Virus record (IMG/VR): IMGVR_UViG_3300049445_000141
Location: 1-40,589 of that record
Strand: one strand, 5' to 3'
Length of the DNA: 40,589 nt
From: a virus
Shown here: positions 6,070-14,640 of the stretch, one piece after another
How positions within the stretch are numbered: position 1 is the stretch's first letter
How the letters are laid out: the number at the start of each line of letters is the position of its first letter
The notes under the pieces: generated by a model
Seen by the model: the letters and a program-made list of their open reading frames with translations, nothing else
Told to the model about the DNA's origin: nothing
Database searches by the model: none
Made by a program: the position numbers and the translations under genes

Positions 6070-8295
6070 ATGTACCCACCGATGACCGGACAAGGCGAGT
6101 CGCCCACCGCCTCTGACGCACTCCACAACGTCGATGGCGAGCTCCACAACGAAAGCGGCACGGGTGCGCTCCTGCCCTCTGGTGGGTCCGGCGAGAACCT
6201 GGTGCAGATTCCCATGTCAGCGGAAGACGTGGGCCAGTGGCAGACGCGTATTCAGCAAGCGACCGACCGCCGCAAGGAAACCGAACTCTCGTGGGACGTC
6301 CTGCTCCGCTCGTATCTCCCGAAAGTCAAAGACGGGCCGGTGCTGCTGAAAGTGATGCTGCACTTTCGGAACGTGCATTCAAAAATCGGGCAGTTGTTCT
6401 ATCGCTCCCCTGAGATGATCTTGACTCCGCGTGGGCCAGCGAGTGATGCGCTGCCGACGCCTCCACAGGCGGGCGCACCGTCGCTCTCATCGCCGCCGTC
6501 TCTCGCCAGCGGCCCGATGCCTCCAGCCGGTGCGCCTGCCGCTCCTCCCGCGATTGCCGAACAGACAGTCTCGCTGAAGCAGGCGGTCTTGAACTGGTAT
6601 CTCGGGCGGGACGGTATCAATGGCGTGCGATTAGTCGATGAACTGCTGTTCGATGTCCTCGCGTGGGCGGGGATCGGCATCGCCAAGGTCTGCTACCGCG
6701 TGATCACGAAGCCCGTGCCAGGACAAGTCGATCCGACGACGCAGCAACCCGTGCGTGTACCGATCTACGAATGGTGGGAAGCGCGACGGCTCACGCCCAA
6801 GAAATTTCTCTTTGACGCGAACCTGCACTCCACGCGCTATGACGAAGACGCGGCCTGGGAAGGGATGGACTTTTTCATCTCTCCGCAACAGGCGATGGAA
6901 CTGTTCAATCTGAACGAAGATGACGTCGGCAATGGCGGGACGGAAGACGACCGCCTCTTCAAGTACGACAGCGATAGCAATACGCGCTCGAAAACTGGCG
7001 GCTTGATCCACGGCGTCGAACTCACCTACAAGGCGAGCCTCTTCGATGCGAGCGAGAAGCACCCGCTGAAGATGCGGCAGTTGACGTTCATCGACGGCAT
7101 CAAGGACCGGCCGGTCGTTCACCGCGATGATCCCGATCAATCCTTCGACCAGCAGGGACGGATCACGGACGACTCGCGCCTCGGCTTCCCGTATCACGTC
7201 CTGACCATTCGTGACTTAGCAGATTCTCCCTATCCGCCCGCCGACTCAGCCTTCACCGACGCGAGCCAGAAGGAACTCTCCACCTTCCGGCGCCAGAAGA
7301 TCCAGCTCCGCGATGCGGCGATCGGCAAACTGCTCGTGGACGAAGGCGCCTTTGGAGAAACAGAACTCGATCAGATCAAGAACGGCGAGCCAGGCACGAC
7401 GATTCTGGTACAGGAAGGGCGCTTAGCTGGCGGGTCCAAGCGCATCCTCGATACGACCGCCCAAGTCCAAGGGACGGCCGATGACTATCGTACCGAATCA
7501 ACCATTAAGCACGAAGTTGACGAAACCCTCGGCATCGGCGGGAATCAAGCCGGGACTCCAGAATCCACCGTACGCTCCGCTACCGAAACCGCAACGGTTG
7601 CTGCCGCCGTCTCGGCTCGCAATGGCAAAGAGCAAGGTCGGGTCGTGGATTGGTACATTGGTCTCGCTCGCAAACTTGATGCGCTCCTGATGCGCTATGC
7701 GACCAACGATGACTACATCGCGATCACGGGCGATGATGGCGCGCGCACGCTGGCGATGTGGAACGCCCGCAAGATCAGCGGCCGGTACCTCTACGACATC
7801 AAGCCGGATTCGCAGTTGTTCGTGGACGCGGCTCGCGACCGCCAGCAGCAGTTGACGCTCTACAACCTGACGGGCAAAGATCCACTCGTGAACCGGCAGG
7901 AATTGCTCAAGCCCGTGCTGCGGTCCTTTGGGCATGATCCGGCGAAGACCATCAATCCCCCGCCGCCGCCACCGCCGCCGCCTCCCCCGGAGAAGCCGAG
8001 TATCAGCTTCGCCTTCAAGGGCGACGACTTCCTGAATCCCGAACTGAAGCCGATTCTCTTCAGTCTGTTGTCCATGTCCGTGAGTAGCAATCCGATGCCG
8101 ATGCCGCAGCCAGGACAACCGGAGCATGGAGGGCCGATGACGCCCGCCGAACCCGTCAATCAGCACTCCGCAGGACACTCGGGTGGGATTCCGAACGCGC
8201 CTGGCGCCTCCGCACGACTGGAACGCATTCATCCCGCCGCCGCCGAAAGTGGACCGCCTGGACCGACCGCGCCTGGTGTCGGGAGAATCCAGTGA
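6070..8295 (+). CDS. Portal protein
   Basis: The gene starts directly after the terminase stop and is 741 codons long, typical of podovirus-type portals. The portal forms the dodecameric channel used for packaging and ejection. Recognisable stretches are RRKETELSWDVLLRSYLPKV near residue 68, LHFRNVHSKIGQLFYRSPEM near 98, and the large central alpha/beta body. Two low-complexity insertions stand out: a Pro/Ala/Ser-rich loop at about 121-164 and a run of eleven prolines near residue 631, followed by FAFKGDDFLNPEL. Position between terL and scaffold/capsid supports the call. Confidence 0.88.
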   Translation: MYPPMTGQGESPTASDALHNVDGELHNESGTGALLPSGGSGENLVQIPMSAEDVGQWQTRIQQATDRRKETELSWDVLLRSYLPKVKDGPVLLKVMLHFRNVHSKIGQLFYRSPEMILTPRGPASDALPTPPQAGAPSLSSPPSLASGPMPPAGAPAAPPAIAEQTVSLKQAVLNWYLGRDGINGVRLVDELLFDVLAWAGIGIAKVCYRVITKPVPGQVDPTTQQPVRVPIYEWWEARRLTPKKFLFDANLHSTRYDEDAAWEGMDFFISPQQAMELFNLNEDDVGNGGTEDDRLFKYDSDSNTRSKTGGLIHGVELTYKASLFDASEKHPLKMRQLTFIDGIKDRPVVHRDDPDQSFDQQGRITDDSRLGFPYHVLTIRDLADSPYPPADSAFTDASQKELSTFRRQKIQLRDAAIGKLLVDEGAFGETELDQIKNGEPGTTILVQEGRLAGGSKRILDTTAQVQGTADDYRTESTIKHEVDETLGIGGNQAGTPESTVRSATETATVAAAVSARNGKEQGRVVDWYIGLARKLDALLMRYATNDDYIAITGDDGARTLAMWNARKISGRYLYDIKPDSQLFVDAARDRQQQLTLYNLTGKDPLVNRQELLKPVLRSFGHDPAKTINPPPPPPPPPPPEKPSISFAFKGDDFLNPELKPILFSLLSMSVSSNPMPMPQPGQPEHGGPMTPAEPVNQHSAGHSGGIPNAPGASARLERIHPAAAESGPPGPTAPGVGRIQ

Positions 8296-8795
8296 GGGTC
8301 CGCGTGGCCGTCATCGAACGGCGCATTTGCGACTGTGGCTGGTCCGGGGACCAGTTCGTCAGGGCGGGAGACCTGGTGAGTTGCCCAGAGTGCGGACTGT
8401 TGTCGCGCTCAACGAAGGCAGGCCAGCCACAGTCGCATTTCGTTCATGGCGACGAGATTCCTGGCGGCATGACCTTGGAAAACTACGGCCAGCAGCCGAT
8501 CACGGTCTACTCCCACACCGAACGGAAGCAGGCCATGCTCAAGGCGGGCCTCGAATTGAAGGAAAAGTTCAGCCCCATGCCAGGCACGGACATCGATCCG
8601 GCCGGGATTCCGAACCCCAAGGGGTACATGGACCCCTATACGCTCGAAAACGCACGGATTCTGCTCTCTCGTCCCTCTCAGCCGAGACATGAGGAGCCGG
8701 ATCATGTCGGAAACATCAAATTGGACCTTGGCGACACGTTTAATGACGTCCTCGGACCCGCCGAAGCCAGAAAGATGCGAAACACCCTTGGCTAA
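8292..8795 (+). CDS. Zinc-ribbon phage protein downstream of portal (167 aa)
   Basis: The GTG start overlaps the portal stop. An N-terminal zinc ribbon (CDCGWSGDQF, then VSCPECG) is followed by GGMTLENYGQQPITVYSHTE and a helix KQAMLKAGLELKEKF with MPGTDIDP. Proteins of this plan recur just after portals in phages with similar head modules and are thought to be regulatory or assembly related, without proof. The TAA at its end overlaps a TTG that probably begins the next gene. Confidence 0.7.
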   Translation: MRVRVAVIERRICDCGWSGDQFVRAGDLVSCPECGLLSRSTKAGQPQSHFVHGDEIPGGMTLENYGQQPITVYSHTERKQAMLKAGLELKEKFSPMPGTDIDPAGIPNPKGYMDPYTLENARILLSRPSQPRHEEPDHVGNIKLDLGDTFNDVLGPAEARKMRNTLG

Positions 8796-9045
8796 TACCC
8801 CGCTCCTGCACCTTCCCGGTGGGCAGATCGTCCCGACTCGACAGGACATCATCCCGGTGACGTCCTCCGAGATGATGCAGATCGCCAATTTCCACGATAT
8901 TGCCAACCGGCACGGCTTCCGGGTGGTCTGTAATCAGTGCGAGGATGCCCTACACGGAGAGAACGATGGCAACGGACGAATCTGGGCCGTTCAGTGTCGA
9001 TGTCGCGTCTGGCAGGCCGATATGGGCGTCCCCGGACGTTCCTGA
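8788..9045 (+). CDS. Cys-rich small phage protein (85 aa)
   Basis: TTG at 8788 gives MANTPLLHLPGGQIVPTRQD, a natural start overlapping the previous stop; ATGs at 8689 and 8704 would add residues that look out of character. The C-terminal half has VVCNQCEDALHGEND followed by VQCRCRV, two Cys pairs that probably bind zinc. Its end overlaps the next gene by 80 bases in another frame; both frames carry credible Cys motifs. Confidence 0.55.
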   Translation: MANTPLLHLPGGQIVPTRQDIIPVTSSEMMQIANFHDIANRHGFRVVCNQCEDALHGENDGNGRIWAVQCRCRVWQADMGVPGRS

Positions 9046-9163
9046 GCCGAGTCCTTGTCGATGTGGCTCTGTAGACTTTCTACAACGACCGTCGGGGGAT
9101 GTCATTTGTTCCACGTGTGGCCGTCCGGCACTTTTTGTTGCGCCAAAAGTGGAACGGCCGTAA
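8966..9163 (+). CDS. Zinc-ribbon protein (65 aa)
   Basis: The ATG at 8966 is preceded by GGAGAG at a five-base spacing, which decides the start. The C-terminal half shows CRCGSVDFLQRPSGDVICSTC, a complete four-Cys ribbon. The first third overlaps the preceding gene. It is one of a dozen small zinc proteins in this genome. The role is unknown. Confidence 0.6.
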   Translation: MATDESGPFSVDVASGRPIWASPDVPEPSPCRCGSVDFLQRPSGDVICSTCGRPALFVAPKVERP

Positions 9164-9222
9164 GATACGCGCTACCGTCGAGGCTGACCGTGCGATACAG
9201 GTCAGAGTGAGCTGGTACCCTC

Positions 9223-10242
9223 TTGGAATCTGGTACGACCGATAACGCCTCTGCCCCTTCGACATCGCCCGCGGCCCCGTCGGCGCCAGTAGCGGCCCCG
9301 TCGCCGTCAAGCGCGCCAACTGCCGCTGCGGCCTTAGCGAAAGCAGATGCGGCGGCTTCGTCAGCCGCGACCCCCTCACAGCCGGTGTCGGCAAGCGCCG
9401 ATTCGACTGCGCCCGCGATAGGGGCGCCGGTTGTGGCGGAACCGCGAGGTCCCATTCCTTTCGATCGCCACGAACAAGCCCTCAAAAACGCACGGGAACA
9501 AGCGGCTGCGGAAGCCCTCAAGCAATACGCCTGGGCCAAGGGTTACACCCCCGAAGAATTTCAAACCGCCATTGGATTGGCGATGCGCCTCAAGGGCGAT
9601 TCTCGCGGGTTCTATGACCAACTCGGGCGCGAACTTGGCGTCTCTCAGCAGCAGCCACCCGCTCAACCTACCCCGCCTCGGACGATGGAGTCCATCTTCC
9701 CAGCGGCCGACCTTGTGTCGGAAGACGGCAAAAAAGCGTTCTCGGAAGCCGCCGTCGTGCAGGCATTCCAAAACTTCGCGGAGTTTATGACCGCGCAGAT
9801 GGATGAGCGGTATCGTCCCGTGTTGCAAACCGTCGAACAGGTCCAGTCGGAACGGCAGCAAGCCGCCGCGAATGCCCACTATGGGGGGATTGCGAGCGAG
9901 GCGCTGGCCGACGCACGGAAACTCCCCAGTTGGGATACGCTCCAACCGGAGATTGCGTCGGAGTTAGCCCGTATCGCGCAGGAGACCCCACGTCTCCTCG
10001 AGGCGCGCGGCGCGGTCGGCACGATGATGCTGGTCTACAACCGACTGTACGCGGAGAAGGTCTTGCCGTCGCTCCAAGCCCCACAACCAGGAATGGTCAA
10101 CCTCGCTGATCTGCAACGCAAAGCGAATGCGGAGCATGGGTCAGCCTCGGCCGCGACAGGTTCTAGTGCCGTGCGAACACCTCCGAAAAATGTCTCGGAG
10201 TTGGCGAAGCACATGGAACAGCTCGCGTCTCAACTCGGCTGA
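9223..10242 (+). CDS. Probable capsid scaffold protein
   Basis: This 339-residue protein lies just before the major capsid gene, the usual position of the scaffold. The N-terminus is a long Ala/Pro/Ser-rich disordered stretch up to about residue 70. It is followed by charged helices (FDRHEQALKNAREQAAAEAL, then QMDERYRPVLQTVEQVQSE) and a helical C-terminus ending SELAKHMEQLASQLG, typical of scaffold capsid-binding tails. The only possible start near the 5' end is TTG at 9223, because TGA lies in frame at 9208. The 59-base gap upstream carries no clear promoter. Confidence 0.7.
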   Translation: MESGTTDNASAPSTSPAAPSAPVAAPSPSSAPTAAAALAKADAAASSAATPSQPVSASADSTAPAIGAPVVAEPRGPIPFDRHEQALKNAREQAAAEALKQYAWAKGYTPEEFQTAIGLAMRLKGDSRGFYDQLGRELGVSQQQPPAQPTPPRTMESIFPAADLVSEDGKKAFSEAAVVQAFQNFAEFMTAQMDERYRPVLQTVEQVQSERQQAAANAHYGGIASEALADARKLPSWDTLQPEIASELARIAQETPRLLEARGAVGTMMLVYNRLYAEKVLPSLQAPQPGMVNLADLQRKANAEHGSASAATGSSAVRTPPKNVSELAKHMEQLASQLG

Positions 10243-10265
10243 TCCAACCCGCGTAGGAGACCTCC

Positions 10266-11243
10266 ATGTCCATTCCCGGCCCCAACAAGGGTCAGGTGGT
10301 GGCGAGCGCGTGGGAGGATTACGTCAAGCAAGATCCAGCCGACAACATTTTCAATTACTTCTGGTTGCTGGAAAACTTGCGCGTCGGTGACACCTTCAAA
10401 AAGGGCGCTGGCGATCCGATCACGGGCACCATCGAATACCAGACCAACACGACCACCAAGTCGATGTCGGAACTGGAAACCCTCGACGTCTCGCGTATCG
10501 ACGTGTTCGATCGCTACGAGTACGCGTGGAAGCTGGTCGGCGGCTTGATCGTCATGTCCGACTTCGAGCGCGGACAGACGGCCGGCGCCGCAGGGAAGTT
10601 TGATCTGGAAGCGGGCAAGATGGAGAACCTCAAGAACTCCATGATGTCCCAGATCAATACCGACCTCTTCTCGGACGGCACCGGCACGAGCAGCAAGCAG
10701 GCGGGCGGGTTGCAGTACATCGTGTCCTCGACGCCGACGACCGGCACCGTGGGTGCGATCAACCGCGTCAACTTCTCGTTCTGGCGCAATCAGCAGTCCT
10801 CGGGCGCGAAGTCCTCGACCATCTACGACAACCTCAAGGCGACCATGCGAACGGTGTACAACAACTGTTCGTCCGGCGTCTCGATGCAGACGCCGGATTT
10901 CGGCGTGACCGATCAGACGACGTTTGAAGGGTACGAGTCCCTGAGCGTCACCGTGGAGCGGCTGAACCGTACGTCCACCTCGGACAAGTTGCTCAGCGGC
11001 TACCAGGGTGATCACATCATGTTCAAGGACATCCCGATTGCGTACGATCGGGCCGCACCGTCGGCGCTCATGTACATCCTCAACCGGCGCAATCTCTTCA
11101 TCCGATGGATGTACTGGATGAAGGCGTCACCGGCCGTCAACCCCGCGAACCAGTTTGCCGACGTCGTGAAGATCCTCACGGTCTACAATCTGGTCTCGGA
11201 TAACCCGCGCCGCCTTGGCGTGATCACCTCAACGCAGAGCTAA
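10266..11243 (+). CDS. Major capsid protein
   Basis: The 325-residue product follows the scaffold and has an excellent ribosome-binding site (TAGGAG before CCTCCATG). The sequence resembles HK97-fold capsid proteins of this phage type: long E-loop region (TGTIEYQTNTTTKSMSELET), helical spine (EAGKMENLKNSMMSQINTDLF), and a terminal region rich in beta structure (DIPIAYDRAAPSALMYILNR). It would form the icosahedral shell. Position and size, rather than any single motif, carry the call. Confidence 0.82.
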   Translation: MSIPGPNKGQVVASAWEDYVKQDPADNIFNYFWLLENLRVGDTFKKGAGDPITGTIEYQTNTTTKSMSELETLDVSRIDVFDRYEYAWKLVGGLIVMSDFERGQTAGAAGKFDLEAGKMENLKNSMMSQINTDLFSDGTGTSSKQAGGLQYIVSSTPTTGTVGAINRVNFSFWRNQQSSGAKSSTIYDNLKATMRTVYNNCSSGVSMQTPDFGVTDQTTFEGYESLSVTVERLNRTSTSDKLLSGYQGDHIMFKDIPIAYDRAAPSALMYILNRRNLFIRWMYWMKASPAVNPANQFADVVKILTVYNLVSDNPRRLGVITSTQS

Positions 11244-11259
11244 GGGAAGGAGGCACTCA

Positions 11260-11823
11260 ATGGCTGTCATTTCAGGACGCGGAGGCGCCGCCATTCCTGG
11301 CGAAACCTCGGAACTGTTCTCGTCGGTGTTTCTCCCGCTCGGCACGCGGGCGACGGACGTCAATGGCAACGAATACATCTTCGTTGACTTCGGCGCCGCG
11401 CCTTCGGCCACTGGCTTCGTGTACGGATCGTGGGTGCAGTTCGACCATAACTTCTTGGCGACCATCCTCACGACCACGGCACGCGGCTGGGTCGGCATCG
11501 TCACGTCCGGTTCGGCCGGACAGACGGTCTCGGCCACCTTGCGCTACGGATGGGTTCAGATTTACGGAATCCACACGGGCGCGCTCGGCACGTCTGGTGT
11601 CACCACGGCCGATGGCTTGATCGCGGTCGTGACGACGGACGTGGGCTACGTGGACAAATCGACGTCCACGGAAACCAGCAACTTCGCGTTGTTCAATGCC
11701 CTCGCGAGGACGGCTCCGAATACGTGCGCGAGTACGGCCACTGGCACCTCGGCCTTGGTCGCGCCGTTCACGGCCCAGCTCAATTACCCGTTCATGGCGG
11801 GCTGGTTCGGCTCCACATCGTAG
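11260..11823 (+). CDS. Capsid-associated (decoration-like) protein
   Basis: It starts 16 bases after the capsid stop with AAGGAGG in between. The 187-residue product is rich in Gly, Thr, Ser and beta-strand patterns and has few charged residues (GRGGAAIPGETSELFSSVF, YIFVDFGAAPSATGF). Small beta-rich proteins directly after the capsid gene usually decorate or stabilise the head. No sequence motif proves this. Confidence 0.5.
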   Translation: MAVISGRGGAAIPGETSELFSSVFLPLGTRATDVNGNEYIFVDFGAAPSATGFVYGSWVQFDHNFLATILTTTARGWVGIVTSGSAGQTVSATLRYGWVQIYGIHTGALGTSGVTTADGLIAVVTTDVGYVDKSTSTETSNFALFNALARTAPNTCASTATGTSALVAPFTAQLNYPFMAGWFGSTS

Positions 11824-11842
11824 GTCGTTAAGGGAGGTTGGC

Positions 11843-12730
11843 GTGAGTCGAACGGACGGACAGGATCGTTCCAATAGCATCACCCCGTTGGGACATCTGC
11901 GTCCAGGTCAGCCGATCACGCCAGCCATCCTTGCCGCGCATGGCGACCGGATCTACGAACCTCCGCCGATCCTGCCGCATCGGCAGCTCGGCATCGGTCT
12001 GCAACGTAAGATTGCGATTCTCGGCTCCGCGCCCACGCTGGATCAGACCCCGTGGTTTGATCCCTCATGGGAAATCTGGTCGCACGCGACCATTCATACC
12101 CTCTGCCGACGTGTGGACCGCTATTTCGACCTCCATCCGTGGTCATGGATTGAGTCGAAGGGCAGTCCCGGCTATCTCAGTTGGATGAAGCGCGAAAAGG
12201 CGCCGATCTTTCTCGCAGAACTGCGACAGGAAGTGCCGTCATCGGTGCGCTATCCGCTGGATCGGATTCTCTCCGAGTTTCCACGCTACTTCACGTCCCA
12301 CACGGCGTACATGGTCGCCTTGGCGCTGACGGAAGGCGTGTCGCATCTCGGATTCTTCGGGATTCACTATCAACTCGGCTCAGAATACGAAGAACAGCGC
12401 GCGGGCGCGGAGTTTTGGGCGGGCATCGCAGCAGGACGTGGCGTACAACTGGTCATTCCTCCGACGTCGCCGTTCTGCCACGAACCAAAGGAACTCTACG
12501 CCTACGAATCGCACGCGGCAGGCGAGCCGGCGACGAAGCGTAAGGCGCGCAAGCAGTTTGACCGCGTGGATGCCAAAATCGACGGCCTCCATCTCAGAAT
12601 CGGTCTGACACCGGAAGAGTCTGAGCGTACCGCGCATCCGGGTGTCGAAATGGCGAAAGACCTCGTGAACATGCGCCGCATGATCGAAGGCAAGCCCGCG
12701 ATGCTGCCCAACGGTCAACCGGCCTGGTAA
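11843..12730 (+). CDS. Phage protein with GT42 (sialyltransferase)-like motif order
   Basis: GTG at 11843 has AGGGAGG six bases upstream, giving 295 residues. An N-terminal nucleotide-sugar-type strand-loop KIAILGSAPTLDQ lies near 56, DRYFDLHPW near 92, then YFTSHTAYMVALALTEGV near 149 and LGFFGIHYQLGSEYEEQRAG near 169, ending in VQLVIPPTSP. Related proteins occur in many phages without a proven role. The order GxGPS, TSxxYMxAxALxxG, SGIDFY is that of GT42 sialyltransferases (Cst-II type) and related DUF115-like folds. Here the usual Asp of GID is His. With neuBCA upstream, a transferase using the CMP sugar is a testable inference, not a demonstrated function. Confidence 0.5.
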   Translation: MSRTDGQDRSNSITPLGHLRPGQPITPAILAAHGDRIYEPPPILPHRQLGIGLQRKIAILGSAPTLDQTPWFDPSWEIWSHATIHTLCRRVDRYFDLHPWSWIESKGSPGYLSWMKREKAPIFLAELRQEVPSSVRYPLDRILSEFPRYFTSHTAYMVALALTEGVSHLGFFGIHYQLGSEYEEQRAGAEFWAGIAAGRGVQLVIPPTSPFCHEPKELYAYESHAAGEPATKRKARKQFDRVDAKIDGLHLRIGLTPEESERTAHPGVEMAKDLVNMRRMIEGKPAMLPNGQPAW

Positions 12731-12732
12731 GG

Positions 12733-13371
12733 ATGGATATGGATCAGAAAGCACCGCCGAAAACACCGGACCCGTGGGACGTGCTCGCGGGGATTCAGCA
12801 AGCGTTAGCGACGATTGCCAGCCGTCCCGCACAAGCGACCGATCCCGCCCTGATCGACACGCTCTCGAAGGCGATGGATCGCCTGGCCGTCGTGCAGGAG
12901 CAGGGTGCCGAACGCATTGCGACGGAGACGAAGCGCGCGGCCCGTCCCTCTAATGAAATCGCGCCGATGCGCTCGGTCTACACGCCTCGCGGGCGCGATT
13001 ACCAGGTCATGTTGCGCTGCAAGATGATGATCCCGTGGGAAGTGGATGAGAAGACCTCCACGCGTGAGGAAATCGAACTCCTCAACCTCGTGCAGCAGGG
13101 CGAATACCGCGTGCGGCGATCGGATGGCACGGCCTACGTCGAGAAGGTCACGACGACGACGGACTTGAACGGCAAGCCGTCGCTGGTCAACATCACGAAC
13201 GAGACGGCGTTCAATAACGACAACTACAAGTCGGCGCCTGGTATCGTGGACCGTCTGCGCCAGATTCTCAAACAGCACAGCAAAGAGATTCAAGGGAAAG
13301 CTGCCGCCGTGCTCTCAATGGACGAAGAGGATGCCCTGATTGCGGCCGGCGAGCTCGCCGTGACCGTCTAG
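12733..13371 (+). CDS. Conserved phage protein of unknown function (212 aa)
   Basis: It starts two bases after the preceding stop. The N-terminal half is helical and Ala-rich (MDRLAVVQEQGAERIATETK). The C-terminal half is a compact domain (MLRCKMMIPWEVDEKTSTRE, VQQGEYRVRRSDGTAYVEKV). It lies within the head gene block and is probably structural or assembly-related. No enzyme motif is visible. Confidence 0.6.
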   Translation: MDMDQKAPPKTPDPWDVLAGIQQALATIASRPAQATDPALIDTLSKAMDRLAVVQEQGAERIATETKRAARPSNEIAPMRSVYTPRGRDYQVMLRCKMMIPWEVDEKTSTREEIELLNLVQQGEYRVRRSDGTAYVEKVTTTTDLNGKPSLVNITNETAFNNDNYKSAPGIVDRLRQILKQHSKEIQGKAAAVLSMDEEDALIAAGELAVTV

Positions 13372-13379
13372 GAGAACCG

Positions 13380-13667
13380 ATGGCAACAACCTGTACATTC
13401 AAATGCTTTCGCCGGAAGGCGGGCAGGGGACACGGATTGCTCCTCACGGAAATCAGTGGCACCATCAGTTTGGCTGATGTGACCGTGGCCGTCGCGCCGC
13501 AAGTCTCTGGAGGCGCCGCGACCATGACCACCGCGACCGTGACGGCCGACGTGCAGAACATGATTTACGTGGACAGCACGGCAGCGACGACGGCCGGCAT
13601 TGACCCAGGGTCCTACACGAAAATCTCAGCGGCGACCTATCGCAAACATCGCGCGCTGGATGTATGA
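13380..13667 (+). CDS. Hypothetical small protein (95 aa)
   Basis: Starts with TAGGAGAACCGATGG, a good ribosome-binding site. The product is Thr/Ala/Val-rich and likely beta-structured, with a basic N-terminus (KCFRRKAGRGHG). Its stop overlaps the start of the YkgJ-like gene by ATGA. Probably a minor virion component by context. Confidence 0.5.
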   Translation: MATTCTFKCFRRKAGRGHGLLLTEISGTISLADVTVAVAPQVSGGAATMTTATVTADVQNMIYVDSTAATTAGIDPGSYTKISAATYRKHRALDV

Positions 13668-14116
13668 CGAGTCTCCCTGTCGTGCAGGATCGGCCGATCG
13701 CGGCACGCTGGCGCTGTCAGCAGTCGGGTGACTGTTGTACGCAGCCAGCCGACGTCGTGATGACCACGATGGAAGCCGCCGAACTCCTGCGCGCGAAGGA
13801 CCCTGACGTGGTCCTGAACTTCACGAAGATGGACGAGTCGTTCGTCTCGCTGAAGGCGGGTCCCTGTCCACTCTATGACGCGCGGTATCAGACGTGTACG
13901 GTCTATGAGGTGCGGCCCTACAACTGCCGCCGCTTCGGCTGTATGCGACCCGATCCGAAGACAGAGCCGTGGGAATCCACGTCTACAGGCGAGTGCGCGA
14001 ATCGCGAGGACCGCATCACCATCTCTCGGAGCGTCAGACGCACTGCGCGAGACATGCAGGAGACCGCGAAAGTGTGGGCACGCGCACACGGATGGAGGCC
14101 AGATGGCGTCTCGTGA
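13664..14116 (+). CDS. YkgJ-family Cys-cluster (zinc/iron-chelating) protein
   Basis: The 150-residue product has the family signature: RCQQSGDCCTQPADVVMT near residue 17, GPCPLYDARYQTCTVYEVRP near 66 and YNCRRFGCM just after. YkgJ-type proteins bind metal through these cysteines; many are coupled to radical or oxidative chemistry, but the family has no single known reaction. It starts with ATGA inside the previous stop and its end overlaps the next gene by 14 bases. A possible 2OG-Fe(II) oxygenase is encoded 2.6 kb downstream on the same strand. Confidence 0.75.
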   Translation: MTSLPVVQDRPIAARWRCQQSGDCCTQPADVVMTTMEAAELLRAKDPDVVLNFTKMDESFVSLKAGPCPLYDARYQTCTVYEVRPYNCRRFGCMRPDPKTEPWESTSTGECANREDRITISRSVRRTARDMQETAKVWARAHGWRPDGVS

Positions 14117-14270
14117 CATGAATACGCGCTGTCAGATTTTCATTCAGGCGGAAATTCCGTCCACGCGATCGGATATCACGACGCTCATTCGGTTGGACTT
14201 CGCGCTTCGCGCTGGAGTCGATGAAACGAAGAAATACATTGCGCTGCTCGCGGCGGCGTTCTCCTCGTGA
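14103..14270 (+). CDS. Small helical hypothetical protein (55 aa)
   Basis: ATG at 14103 is preceded by GGAGG at proper spacing, inside the end of the YkgJ-like gene. The product, MASRDMNTRCQIFIQAEI and on to LIRLDFALRAGVDETKKYI, is a short helical protein with no cysteine cluster or membrane span. Reported because of the strong ribosome-binding site and gap-free placement. Confidence 0.5.
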   Translation: MASRDMNTRCQIFIQAEIPSTRSDITTLIRLDFALRAGVDETKKYIALLAAAFSS

Positions 14271-14280
14271 GGTCTAGTTC

Positions 14281-14640
14281 ATGCCTGTGAGGCCCATCAT
14301 CATCCTAAGGCAGCAATCAATAGCCCCTCCGGTCTACACCTATCTGCTCCGAGCCGATGTCCCGGTGGCACGGCAGTCGCTCTATGCTGCACTGGGATAT
14401 AAGAGTGCCTTCCAACCGATTGCACCTGACACCGATCCTGATGCCTCGGCCCTGATTAGCGGAGCGGTGGTGGAGCAGACGTCCACCCTCACGGGTGGAT
14501 CAGGACAGACCCTCCCACAGATTCAGGCGGAACTCGTGAGCAGGCAGGCGACCTATCAGAGCCAGATCACCAACCTGACCACCTTCAATCGCTACGGCAC
14601 CTTTTTTGATGGGGTGACGTGGAATCCGCAGGGCGTCTAA
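14281..14640 (+). CDS. Hypothetical virion-region protein (119 aa)
   Basis: The protein begins MPVRPIIILRQQSIAPPVYT and ends TTFNRYGTFFDGVTWNPQG. The pattern is compatible with a small tail or baseplate component; no catalytic motif is visible. Its stop is immediately followed by the next ATG. Codon use matches the surrounding late genes. Confidence 0.55.
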   Translation: MPVRPIIILRQQSIAPPVYTYLLRADVPVARQSLYAALGYKSAFQPIAPDTDPDASALISGAVVEQTSTLTGGSGQTLPQIQAELVSRQATYQSQITNLTTFNRYGTFFDGVTWNPQGV

